DNA from: Hyposmocoma kahamanoa
Taxonomy: Eukaryota; Arthropoda; Insecta; Lepidoptera; Cosmopterigidae
Reading direction: 5' to 3'
DNA: 64,000 nucleotides
Assembly (NCBI RefSeq): GCF_003589595.1
Contig: NW_020654422.1
Coordinates: forward strand, 20,440,969-20,504,968
The translations under genes were made by a program, and so were the position numbers. Positions 46,785-56,649 of the stretch are shown here, piece after piece; position 1 is the stretch's first letter, and each line of letters opens with the position of its first letter. Below the pieces are notes generated by a model. That model did not search any database, was not told the origin of the DNA, and saw only the letters and a program-made list of their open reading frames with translations.

Positions 46785-47010
46785 ACGACTTCAAAAACTA
46801 GACTACACGATTATTCCGGCATTTGTGAACCGAACTTGATGATTTTTTTTTGTTGGAAAGGAGGTACCTCAGTATTCGTCCCATTTAAATTTGAACAAAA
46901 TATTCCACCTCTAAGGGTAGCCAACTTGGGGATGAATCCGGGCAATCGATTTCAATAAAACTTGGCAAATATAATTCTACGAACTTTTGAGGTATTTTTT
47001 TATTATAAAA
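46785..47010 (+). repeat. Family F repeat
   Basis: 'acgacttcaaaaactagactac', 'catttgtgaaccgaacttgatga', 'ttggaaaggaggtacctcagtattcg', 'ggggatgaatccgg' and 'caataaaacttggcaaat' in order. Confidence 0.75.
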
Positions 47011-47024
47011 AAGTTATAATTATT

Positions 47025-47455
47025 GTTACCATGATATTAAAATACTTTTTGGGAAAATACTCAACTAGTTTGATGTTATTATTAATACAAAGATCCAACA
47101 GAAACAAAGAACAATTCCTTTGATCGATTCAACGAAGTTTCTAGATATCTCTACGGTAAAAAAAGACGTTAAAACAAAAAAAATACAAATATCTGCAAAG
47201 ATCACACAATGAAACTTGTAAAGTGTGCTAACTTGTTTCGTAGCGCAGTAGGGAGAGCGACAGCCTTGGTCTGGCGAAAAAGTCGCTGGTTCAGCCGGAT
47301 TAAAGGAATTTTTTTTATGTTAGTTCGATTTTTATATATTCAAGTGCCGGGAAAAATATTTTTATGGCCTATATTTATTTCTCTCGTGAGTTTGGGTGTC
47401 ATTTGTGGTTGTCTACGTGTGTGTGTGTTTCCTTAATGTGTATGAGTTTGTGCGT
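47025..47455 (+). repeat. Family C tail fragment and chimeric family B SINE
   Basis: 47025-47135 carries the reversed family C tail ('aaatactcaactagtttgatgttattattaatacaaagatcc'). 47235-47455 has an unusual head ('cgcagtagggagagcgacagccttggtctggcg') joined to the family B body ('tttatggcctatatttatttctctcgtgagtttgggtg'). Confidence 0.55.
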
Positions 47456-47459
47456 TATT

Positions 47460-47985
47460 AAAAAAAACGAATGAATTAATGAAGGAATTAATTGAATGAA
47501 TGAATGAAAATATATTTAAAAAAATATAAATAATGATACCACAACGTAGTCAATAAGAGTTGTAGTCCATTTAACCAACTTTTTAGTAAACTTTTAGACA
47601 AAATAACTAACTAAAACAAACCGTAATATATAAACAGTGCTCACTGAATTCACAGTGTCTAGTCCAATATACGTCCAATAATAGATAATCCCGTTTGCTC
47701 CGAAAATTGTGTAGTATAAAAACAAATATGTAAATGTAATCTTTATTCAAATGGACGGTACCTTTTCACTTACACCAAAAACAGTTTAAATGTTCGGCAA
47801 ATGTGAACTCTGAATTATTCATGGATTAGGTATAAATTGAGATGAAAATAAAATTTATTGTTCATGTATATGCATTTGAATTAGAATAAAATGACCGATT
47901 TGCGGATGAACGTAATGTACAAATAACGGTTCAATGTGTCAAACAACCACACCAATACCGGGTCCCAAGGTTTATTCCCTATATT
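47460..47985. other. No gene recognised
   Basis: AT-rich; no supported feature. Confidence 0.35.
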
Positions 47986-47994
47986 ATGAGTATC

Positions 47995-48494
47995 CATCGA
48001 GTATATAACCAGAAATAAAGACGAAATGTCATTTAATTTGTTTGAAAACTATAATACCAAATCATTACTGTGAGAACTACGCTCCGATTGGCCAGCCCGT
48101 TTTCGAAACAATTGACGGGTGTCGTATTTTACTTCAAATCGACCAGTTTGTCTTGAGCTTTGCTATAATGGACGAAAATTGCAAAATTACATAATTTATA
48201 TTTAATTACCAATGAAAAGTGATTCCGTTTGTTTTGTAATTAGATGTTTTGCTGTTTTTCTTACACCACCGAATGGAACAGCCCCTCATAGTTAGAGATA
48301 TTATCTTTATTACAATAAATAATAAATATTTTTGGAATATACGGAGACGTACACACAGGTCAGTTGTTGGCACTGTACTATTTCAGTTTTCTAATTTGTG
48401 TTTCAGCGCAAACGAGAGTTGATATTTAAAAGTGATATAAGGTCCGCTATGAATGGCCTTTATTTCGTCTCCATTTCTGGTTATATACTCGATG
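47995..48494. mobile_element. hAT-like non-autonomous element with 8 bp duplications
   Basis: 500 bp flanked by TGAGTATC at 47987-47994 and 48495-48502. Terminal inverted repeats of about 33 bp begin CATCGAGTATATAACCAGAA and differ at only two positions between the two ends. An 8 bp duplication is typical of hAT elements. No transposase frame inside. Confidence 0.85.
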
Positions 48495-48589
48495 TGAGTA
48501 TCAAACAGAAGTTACGTCATTATTATATTTATTTATTACATAACTACTGAAAACTAAATAGAATATAAAAAGTAAAAGTAAATAAGTTC

Positions 48590-48765
48590 CAGTGGAGCTC
48601 CTTGAGAAACGTTCGTCTAGGGAAGTACTGCCTTCTTTTATTATTTTATTCTTATTCCTGGTCAGTAATGTCAGCGTTGATGTGTTCCGGTTATGAAGGG
48701 TAAGGGTACTGGTGAAATTAGAGGCATATAGGACTTGCGAATTTATGTTTCAGGGTGACGGGCGA
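48590..48765 (+). repeat. Family A retroposon, sense 5' half
   Basis: 'ccagtggagctccttgagaaacg', 'gtgttccggttatgaagggtaagggtactgg' and 'tttatgtttcagggtgacgggcg', then truncated into an A-run. Confidence 0.75.
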
Positions 48766-48769
48766 AAAA

Positions 48770-49400
48770 AAAATGTTTCCAATAATTGGGATACTTAACA
48801 AGTATAATTAACCGTGTTGAAAAATCTCACCAGTTGGACACCGCGTTCGTGCAAAAAAATCTTATTAAAGCAAACGTCCAATCGTTCCCTCGCGTTTTAA
48901 AAACCACACTGAAAATAAAACGAGTGGGGTGGAATTTATTAAAATAATCGCAAGCTAACTGGCTGGATCAGCAGTTTTAGACCTGGGAAAAAGGGGGACC
49001 CCCCCTTAAATTGCTCATAAAGAGAATCTTTGTGCTTTAGTTCCGATGTCAGCGCGATTCACGATTGAAGCCTTGCTCTGACTTTCCTTGTTCTGAAAAA
49101 ATAGGTAAGTCAATGTACTATGTAACCAAATACTGGGTGTACAAAGCATCGCGATCGTAAATTTAGCAGAATTTTTGATACGCCAAAGTTTTACATACTG
49201 TACAATTTGGATATTATCAAGGTCCTTCACATTTTCACTATCTAGCAGGAGATATTGTGAATTGTTACCATTATTAATATACTTAGAATAAAATACTTGT
49301 ACAGTAAGAGCCGCTAAACTGCAATGCAGTTTGTTGGCGACATGTGCTTTCTTTTCTTACCTAATTAATTTACTATATAATAACATGGTTTTGTATATCA
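48770..49400. other. No gene recognised
   Basis: Includes a C/G-run near 48987-49010. The minus-strand frame at 49015-49230 has no known domain. Confidence 0.35.
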
Positions 49401-49404
49401 TTTA

Positions 49405-49865
49405 CAAATAAAGAGTTAGTGAGGTCCGCTGGTTCGTTCCGTGGCTTTATTGGCATTGCGTCTCGCACGGATTGCGTCGGGTCGAATCCGGCCGGCTCGA
49501 ATTTTTTCTAAGTTCGTATTAATAATTATAACAAAGTAGTGGAGTAATTTCACAAAAAACAATTGAATATCAATTTAATAAAAATTTCAAAATACAGTGA
49601 ATAGCGACATCTCTAGCCGGGGCTGGTAGCTGTAAAGATTTCTCATAGATAGTGCTACGGCTAAAAAGTCGTCGAAAAACCAAATACAAAGATACAAAAA
49701 GCACATAGAAAAATTCGTGAGGTCCGCTGGTTGGTTCCGTGGCTTAGTTGGCATAGCGTCTGGCACGGTTTACTAGAAGACGTCGGTTCGAATCCGGCCG
49801 GATCGAAGCAATTTTTTCTAAGTGTTCGATCTTTGTATTAATAATTATAATAAAGAGTTAGTTTA
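49405..49865 (+). repeat. Two tandem family C SINEs
   Basis: Copy one (49405-49575) has a damaged head. Copy two (49590-49865) is complete: body 'atagcgacatctc', 'aaatacaaagatac', then 'gtgaggtccgctgg', A box TGGCTTAGTTGG, B box GGTTCGAATCC, 'ggccggatcgaag' and the tail 'gttcgatctttgtattaataattataa'. Consensus-like Pol III boxes suggest a fairly young copy. Confidence 0.85.
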
Positions 49866-49945
49866 GAAGGCATATATTTTTTTAAAGTTCTCTTAACCAA
49901 TCTGTGCCGTCAAAAACGTTACTTGCAAATTACCAGCACTAGTTT

Positions 49946-50335
49946 ACCCTGCCTTACTATTTTTGGGGAACTGTATACGTTTTTACAATAAGATTCCGGA
50001 GCATATATTAAGTTTATCATTTCCTAAGTTTAGAAACTACATTAAAAATATTTTGATCGAAAAATCATATTACAAAATTGAAGACTACGTGTTAGATAAA
50101 GATGTATGGAAAGACGACACGGCTCCAGAATCCACACAAATTTGATTCAAAGTGTATTCCATAGCATTTAAGTTTATTTGAAAAGAGCAATCCCTAGAGT
50201 TTCTTGCTCGTTCTTCTCAGGGAGGTCAGCGTAGTGAACGAGCAGTAGCTTAAATGTGACGTTTTCAAGTGTAAATTTATTTTACCTATGGAATAAATAA
50301 TCTTTGACTTTGACTTTGACTTTGACTTTGTTAGA
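49946..50335 (+). pseudogene. Family E non-LTR 3' end with (TTTGAC)n tail
   Basis: The frame at 49963-50145 reads MGNCIRFYNKIPEHILSLSF, PKFRNYIKNILIEKSYYKIE and DYVLDKDVWKDD before a stop. This is an intact RT C-terminus. The 3' UTR ends in five TTTGAC-type units at about 50308-50330. 5'-truncated. Confidence 0.8.
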
Positions 50336-50394
50336 AATGTATTCCTAAACCTAATATTACAATTATAAACGTAGACATTACTCATAAACCTATT

Positions 50395-50590
50395 TTTGCC
50401 GCGAAGCAGTAATGTGAGCACTACTACTGCGTTCTGGTTTTGAAGGGTTAAAGATGCTGGTGAAATTACAAGCACATGGGACTGGCTACTTATGTCTCAG
50501 GGTGATGGTTGCAGTGACAGTGCCCCTCAGATCTTTGCGATTCGTTGCAACTGTTATGGACTGGCGTATCGCTTATCACGTCCTGTGACT
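50395..50590 (+). repeat. Family A retroposon
   Basis: 'gccgcgaagcagtaatgtgagc', 'ggtgaaattacaagcacatggg', 'tgcccctcagatctttgcgatt', 'gcaactgttatggactggcg'; tail missing. Confidence 0.8.
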
Positions 50591-50594
50591 TAGT

Positions 50595-51050
50595 TTTATA
50601 ATGAAAAAGTTCCGAATAGGGTGATTTGAATTCATTTCCAAGAGATGAAACTCCTAAGAAATCACAGGCCACGTGTAATGTTTTTACAACACGATGTTAC
50701 CGTAAATCTTTACGTAAAGCGAATAAAACTCTCTTCCGGCTAAACAGCTTCATTGCTCAGGTACCAGGCTATCATGGGCCTGTGGAGTCGTTTACATTTT
50801 CAATTGCCAGCGGCCCGCGGGCGGTGCATTAACATAATTGCACCCACTGTATTGATTGGCTCGCGAGTGTGCTGTGCTACCTAAAGGATATGAGGCGTAG
50901 TGGAGTTGTTTGAGAAATGATGTTATTATATTTTTTTTCCATGAAGCAAATTGTAAATTAGCTCAATTAAAATTTCATATTGTAAATGCAATTTTTGGAG
51001 CTCTTATAATCTACAGCATTCTTTATTTTGGAATTAAAAGGAATTTTGTA
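50595..51050. other. No gene recognised
   Basis: No supported ORF. Confidence 0.35.
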
Positions 51051-51054
51051 ACTC

Positions 51055-51310
51055 AAGACAGTAATATCAGCATTACTGTGTTCCGGCTTTGAAAGGTAAA
51101 GGTGCTGGTGAAATGACAGGCACATGGGACTTGTCAACTTATGTCTCAGGGTGACGGGCGCAGGGGCAGTGCCCCTCAGATCTTTGTGATTTAAAGCTCT
51201 GAGTGGCACTGTAACTCTATGGACAGACGTGTAGTTACCGCCTGATGGTATGGATGGCACGACTTGTGCGACCCGTCACTTGATGTTTAAAAAAAAAAGA
51301 AAAAATAAAT
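51055..51310 (+). repeat. Family A retroposon with A-rich tail
   Basis: Complete 3' part: 'gtaatatcagcattactgtgttccgg' through 'gcacgacttgtgcgacccgtcacttgatgttt' and an A-run at 51283-51302. Confidence 0.85.
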
Positions 51311-51314
51311 AACA

Positions 51315-51660
51315 GCGCCATATCATTCAATGTTCTGAATAGATCGAGAGGCGTAACCGTCAGTGCGGTAGCACGAGTGCAAGATAGCATCATGAGCAAG
51401 CTTGCCTTAGTGAAATTGACTTATTGCAATCATGTGTTCGTTGTATCGTATCACCTTAGGGTTTGTTGAAAGATTTACTTAGCATAAAATTAACTGTTCA
51501 ATCAATTTATGAAATACGTCAGGGGCTTATTAATTCATTTTACGGTAAGAAAGTATATTTTATTACTAAATGGCAAATGTTTAAATATCGTGGAATGAAA
51601 AGTGAAATTTCATCTGTTACCTTTATATCATAGGATAAATAGCTGATGCATGTTTTCTGC
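51315..51660. other. No gene recognised
   Basis: No supported feature. Confidence 0.35.
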
Positions 51661-51664
51661 TGAC

Positions 51665-52135
51665 CATTCCTCCTTCTTCTTAATGTGCCGCTTCTCTACG
51701 AAGGTTGGTGACCATCATTGCTGTTCTCATTTTTGAAACTGCGCGAAAGAGGAAACGCGTGCTAATGTGGAACCAGTCTCTCAGGTTCTTCAACCACGCG
51801 GTTTCCCTCCTGGCTCGACTACGCTTTCCTTGTATTTTTCCCTGCATTATTAGTTGAAGAATCCAGTATCTATTGCCCTTCATTACGTGGCCAAAATACT
51901 GCAGCTTCCTTTCCTTTACAATTCTGAGTTTTCAACTTTTTTCTCATTTGACGAATAACCTCAAGTTTGGTGACCATTTGTACCCACGATACGCCAAGCA
52001 TTAGTCTGTACAGCCGCAACTCAAAGGACTCCAGTTTTGAGCATAATGCTGGAGTCAAGGTCCAACACTCCATACCAAACAAGCAAAAACTGAAGACATA
52101 ACAACGCATGCGGAGTTTAAGGTTGAACCTTCAGC
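51665..52135 (-). pseudogene. RTE-like retrotransposon C-terminal region, frameshifted
   Basis: Minus strand: LRMRCYVFSFCLFGMECWTL, KLESFELRLYRLMLGVSWVQ and MVTKLEVIRQM. After a frameshift near 51880 it continues MKGNRYWILQLIMQGKIQGK, RRETAWLKNLRDWF and a final MVTNLR. This is the conserved order after the RT of many insect RTE-like elements (LLYGMEsWTL, KLEaFEmwlYRRmLkISW, LLQLImqGKI.GkR, SWLrNiRdWt). No RT palm remains. Confidence 0.8.
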
Positions 52136-52384
52136 TGACCATTGCACAGAATAAGGTAGATTGTCCAGAGCTACTCAGTAAGATTATACTCAAAGTTCCA
52201 GTTAAAAAGATATACAAACCATATTTGTGTTGCAAAAATGAGCGATTCGTTCTATATACCGTTTAAGTTCTCGGGTTTCTCTCAGAGAAAAGTTTAAGGA
52301 GACTGGTGTCATGACTGTGGTATCTCAATACGTTTACCTAAATATTTTGTATGCCCGTAAAAATATATATAATTTCAATAAGAA

Positions 52385-52815
52385 AGAAGATATCCATAAT
52401 ATTAACCTTAGAACGTAGCCAAAGTCAAGGTATCACGATTACGTCTAACTAACGTAAACGATTCTTTTATGCGGAACTGTATAAGTTTTTATAATAAGAT
52501 TCCGGAAAATATATTAAGATTATTATTTCTTAAGTTTAAATATACATTAAAAGTATTTTAAATGAAAAGTCATATTATAAAATTGAAGAGTATGTGTTAG
52601 ATAAAGAAGTATGGAAAGAAAACAAAAGTATAGATACTACACAATTATGATTCAAAGTGTATTCCGTAGCATTTAAGTTTATTTGAAAAGAGCAATCCCT
52701 AGAGTTTCTTACTCGTTCTTCCCAGGGAGGTCAGCGTAGTGAACGAGCAGTAGGTCAAAAAATTACGTTTTGAAGTGTAAAAATTTTACATATGGAATAA
52801 ATGAGTATTTGACTT
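52385..52815 (+). pseudogene. Family E non-LTR 3' end
   Basis: Diverged copy of the 26216 and 49946 elements: 'gcggaactgtataagtttttataataagattccgg', 'gaaaagtcatattataaaattgaag', 'cctagagtttcttactcgttcttc', degenerate TTTGACTTAGAC tail at about 52806. Confidence 0.7.
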
Positions 52816-52855
52816 AGACTTCTCTTCAAGTGACTGATAAAGTTTGTGTTATGGT

Positions 52856-53143
52856 CATTGACTTACAAATAAATGGACGACACGGGTCTAATACAAAAAC
52901 CACGAAAAAAATGTCCCAAGTCAACCTATTTAAACGTAGTGACATGTAAAGGAATATGAAAAAGCTAAAACGTTGAATTTAAATTGTAATGTCATCACAG
53001 TACTGTCTAATTTTGTTTGCTTCGCTGTCAGTCGAACAAACGAAGACTAAAGCGTGAATGACGCTCTGTATACGATTTTAACGCCCTATAAGTTCGGACA
53101 CTTTTTAGCGCGGACCCGACGTCCATATAATTGTAAGTCAATG
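52856..53143. mobile_element. hAT-like MITE, family G, copy 1
   Basis: 288 bp with terminal repeat CATTGACTTACAA / TTGTAAGTCAATG; similarity between the two ends extends to about 31 bp. Flanked by GTTATGGT at 52848-52855 and 53144-53151, a perfect 8 bp duplication. No coding capacity. Confidence 0.9.
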
Positions 53144-53410
53144 GTTATGGTAGTGTTATTTTCTTATTTTCATATGTGGAAGCTTTTAATAAGCATCTGA
53201 TTAATCATATTTAAACCCATATTGTAAAAGTAGCTGTAAGCTTTCCTAATAAACTAAAATAAAATGAATATGTGGCGCACCTTCCCGCTCCTTACTTCCG
53301 ATTATTATCGTCGTCAACGCCTTACACACGTTTTCTACGGGTTAATAATAATAATAAATAAATAAATACCACACATACTCATTGTGTGAAGGGAAGCCAT
53401 GTATTGCGGG

Positions 53411-54036
53411 TCTCATGGACAACAGAACAATAAATACAGTAGAAGTGGTTAGTTAGCGTCAGACGCGTGCCAACAGTTTTCGTTAGATCTATTTAGGTAA
53501 GCTCAGTGCGCCATTTTCGCTTTGTATGGTATGGTTGTGTTATTCTTTCGTGCAAATTCTCTAAAATCTTAGAAAAATGCCTTATTGTGCCATTTTGAAG
53601 TGCAAAAATGATAGCTACACTAAAAATATTATCTGTAATAGTATTTCATATCATCGATAAATCTTAATTAAATAAATTTTAAATTTTCTGTTTATCGAAA
53701 TAATTTTTTTATTACAAGAAACGAAAGTAAAGCTTATAACCCTGCAATACAGTCGCTTCTTCTTTGGCGAAATAAATTTACAACTCCAATTCATCGTCGT
53801 TCAGCAATTAACCGCTAAATGGCAGCACATTGATTGAAATTTCAATATAATATAAAAACGTCGCAACTTGTAATAATAGGTATTCAACTTTCAACGATGT
53901 GCCAACAGGGTAAAGTCTAAATTGTATTAACAAGCCAGAATTTGTTATTTCTTTTTAAATTTGTAGCTAAGTCCAATCATTATCAAAATTTCATAGTGTT
54001 TCAAATTAAGGATGTGTGAGTTTTGGCGACACGTCC
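53411..54036 (+). repeat. Family H repeat, copy 2, with THAP-like first exon
   Basis: Inverted relative to the copy at 15255-15873. Shared blocks cover the upstream region ('cgccattttcgctttgtatgg'), the ATG exon and about 370 bp downstream to 'gagttttggcgac'. Confidence 0.7.
53577..53660 (+). pseudogene. THAP-type zinc finger N-terminus
   Basis: ATG at 53577 opens MPYCAILKCKNDSYTKNIIC then NSISYHR and a stop (27 residues). It keeps MPxCxxxxCxND and ISYHR of the partner copy at 15717 while many synonymous and spacer positions differ. A TAA follows ISYHR directly, so this copy is truncated or its exon boundary is lost. Confidence 0.5.
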
Positions 54037-54057
54037 ATTGTTCTTTTTACTTCCTTG

Positions 54058-54195
54058 CCATAGACAAACACAAATTACACCCGAACTCAAGTGAGAAATA
54101 AGTGTAGTCCATACAAATATTTCTCTTGGCCTGGGAATCGAACCTAGGACCTGTGCGTAGTGGCATGGTAACCGTTCGGGCACGGAGGCAATTAA
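54058..54195 (-). repeat. tRNA-derived SINE, family B
   Basis: Reversed: 'acaaattacacccgaactcaagtgagaaataa', 'tacaaatatttctc', B box complement GGGAATCGAACC, and 'atggtaaccgttcgggcacggaggca' for the A-box end. Confidence 0.8.
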
Positions 54196-54204
54196 AATAA
54201 TAAT

Positions 54205-54405
54205 GTACCAGACATCCACACCGATTCCTGGGTCTCAAATTAGGGACTTTCCTATACAATACTCAATCAGAGCAACGGAATTCACTTACACACACCAGAC
54301 ACGAACAACATTTCCCAAATAGGTCCTTCCGGGTATTGAACCCGGGACCTCAACATCCAGTGCCCACAATGCAAACCGCTAGACCACTGAGGTCGTCAGA
54401 GGTCG
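54205..54405 (-). repeat. tRNA-derived SINE, family D
   Basis: Minus strand: 'acctcagtggtctagcggtttgca' (A-box-like), then 'ggtcccgggttcaatacccgg' (B box GGTTCAATACC), then 'cgtgtctggtgtgtgtaagtgaattccgttgctctg'. Related copies at 58622 and 60246. Confidence 0.75.
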
Positions 54406-54409
54406 TCGA

Positions 54410-54870
54410 TGTCAACCTCCTTGGACTGTTAGTTTTTTCAGGATTTCCTTCATCGTTAACGAGATATATTTCTAATATTATGTAGCTGCTAATCCGTAAC
54501 AATTTGTTGAACTAATAATTACTTGACTAAACTCTTTGGAACACCCCTTTATAGTACAAACTTGCTCGCCTGCTAATCACCGTTAACTAACTACAAGTCA
54601 ATAGCTAAACTTGAAGTAATTTTAGCTAATTAGCGCTGCCAGATCTAACAGTACCCTTATTTGCTCTTATTCTGCTTTACGTGGTTAATTATTAATCTTA
54701 GCGAAGTTGAACTCGTCAACGGTGCGGTAAGATCAAAGCGATAAGGCTGTAGAGAAAAAGATAAATGTAGAAATCATTCTTCCAGCGCTAATGGATGTAA
54801 CTTGCAACTTTGATGAAAATGAATGTGCCCCACTACCTATTACCTAGATTTTAAGTCTGTCGTGGTTATT
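54410..54870. other. No gene recognised
   Basis: No supported ORF or repeat. Confidence 0.35.
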
Positions 54871-54876
54871 CACTAA

Positions 54877-55325
54877 AGCGCGAAGCACCTAGAGAGTGGG
54901 TGCGGGTCGGGCGCGTGTCGGGTCGGGAGCGCGGCGGGTAATAATTCCGGGTATTTTTTTTATAATTTCAAGTGACGGGGCTCTTTAAATCCCAAAGATC
55001 TGAGGCGCACTGCCACTGCACCCGTCACCCTGAGTCATAAGTTGACAAGTCCCATGTGACAGTAATTTCATCAGCACCTATAATCTTCAAAACCGGAATA
55101 CAGTAATTATGACAATACTGCTTGGTGGCAGAAATAGATATGGTGACAGTACATCCCTGGACGAACTCTTTCACAAAGAGCTCTACTGCTACTATTTTCC
55201 GTTTCGCGGCCGCGCGTGGTGTGATGCCGTCAATATAAATACACGGAATCAGACCCGCTGCGCGCCCGACCCGACCCGCTGCGCGCCCGACCCGACCCGC
55301 ACCCGCTCTCTGTAAGTTTCACGCT
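54877..55325. mobile_element. PIF/Harbinger-like MITE, family K, copy 2, with nested family A
   Basis: Flanked by TAA at 54874-54876 and 55326-55328. The left end 'agcgcgaagcacctagagag' and the right end, read inward, AGCGTGAAACTTACAGAGAG, both lead into 'gggtgcgggtcggg'. The interior is interrupted by a family A copy (about 54952-55195). At the right, a 22 bp GC-rich unit is duplicated in tandem (about 55256-55298). Confidence 0.75.
54952..55195 (-). repeat. Family A retroposon nested in family K
   Basis: T-run tail at 54954-54961, then 'ttcaagtgacgggg', 'ctgccactgcacccgtcaccctgag', and end 'aaagagctctactgctac'. Family K sequence lies on both sides. Confidence 0.8.
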
Positions 55326-55424
55326 TAAATGATTATTACTAATTACAGGTTTCTTACCACGATATGATTTCTTTTTATTTTCCCGATATTTCGGAACAGT
55401 TACACGGTTGGATTGATTGATACC

Positions 55425-55560
55425 AGGTGACGGGACTAACAAGTCGTGCGCCTGGTGGAAAGCGACACGCCTGTCTATAACAGTTACAGTGCCGCTCAGA
55501 GCTTTAAATCGGAACGCAGTCCTCACATAACTGCTTGGCGGTAGAAATGGGTAAGATTGT
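55425..55560 (-). repeat. Family A retroposon with internal deletion
   Basis: 'ggtgacgggactaacaagtcgtgcgcctggtgg', 'cagttacagtgccgctcagagctttaaatcgg', then directly 'aacgcagtcctcacataactgcttggcgg'; about 100 bp of the centre is absent. Confidence 0.75.
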
Positions 55561-55564
55561 AGGC

Positions 55565-55980
55565 CTTGTAGAAGTTTGTCATTTTTTCACGTATCAGGAA
55601 CTGTTTACGGTAGCTTCGACATTTTGAACTTTTCCACAAAAATGTGTGTGATGTATGTACACAAATCCGTTACATCATTGCAAAACGTATATAAGAAATT
55701 TTATTTGTAATTTAGTGTGGAGTGGTACCTGACGAGAGATAGCACGTCAAGTCGGTTCGAGAAATTTAAATTTAGAGAGTGATGACAGGACGAAGCAAAG
55801 AATGGCGAAGAAAAAGAATTGCAGATCTATTCAAAATTTCAAAAGTAAGTAGCCAGGAACCAGAGAAAAGATGACGACGAAAGAGGTCGCATCGTCACAA
55901 ACTCTTTCACAATGAGCTTGCTGCTCTTGCCGATTGATGCTCTGTGGCAGATTTCAAAAACTATTCTTCTTACAGGCTAT
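55565..55980. other. No gene recognised
   Basis: A short stretch at 55897-55930 ('cacaaactctttcacaatgagcttgctgctc') may be another family A scrap. Confidence 0.35.
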
Positions 55981-55990
55981 TGAATGAATG

Positions 55991-56219
55991 CATTGACTTA
56001 CAAATAAATGGACGACGGGTCTAATACAAAAAACCACGAAAAAAATGTCCCAAGTCAACCTATTCGAAATTTAAATTGTAATGTCATCGCAGTATCGCGC
56101 TGTCAGTAGAACAAATGAAGACTAAAGCGGAGTGTAGCGCTCTGTATACGATTTTAGCGCCTTACAAGTGCCGACACTTTTTAGCGCGGACCCGACGTCC
56201 ATATTATTGTAAGTCAATG
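55991..56219. mobile_element. hAT-like MITE, family G, copy 2
   Basis: 229 bp, same terminal repeat CATTGACTTACAA as copy 1 and the same interior minus about 60 bp. Flanked by AATGAATG at 55983-55990 and 56220-56227. Oriented like copy 1, about 3.1 kb away. Confidence 0.9.
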
Positions 56220-56424
56220 AATGAATGTAACAAATAATGACACTGAATCAATGAAATAAAATCAATGTCGTCTGTAAGCCGCCCGCCGACGATAAAAGTG
56301 TATGCCAGCCACCCTTGGGACGTGTGAGTAGTGCTTTCTTATCTTATGAAATTTCGATACTGCGTGTCGCTTGAAATTCAATATTTTGATATGTTGTAAG
56401 GCAATTAAAATAGGCAATGTAAAC

Positions 56425-56645
56425 TGCCTCTGTGGCCGAACGGTTACCATGCCAGACTGCCACGCAGAGGTCCCAGGTTCGATTCCCGGGCCGGGAGAAA
56501 TATTTGTATTGCCTACATTTATTTCTCTCGTGAGTTTGGGTGTAATTTGTGGTTGTCTATGTGTGTGTCCATGGCACCCACGACACAGGGTTTCCCTAGT
56601 GCAGGGCTATGTTGAATGTGAACGTTATTATTATTATTATTATAA
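56425..56645 (+). repeat. tRNA-derived SINE, family B, full copy
   Basis: 'ctgcctctgtggccgaacggttacca', B box GGTTCGATTCC (about 56476), 'gggccgggagaaatatttgtat', 'gtccatggcacccacgacacaggg', ending in (TTA)n at 56627-56643. Confidence 0.9.
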
Positions 56646-56649
56646 TTAC

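Noticed and set aside
49734..49812. A functional tRNA gene
   Set aside because: A and B boxes are good, but the acceptor stem does not pair properly and the sequence continues into the SINE body shared with other copies.
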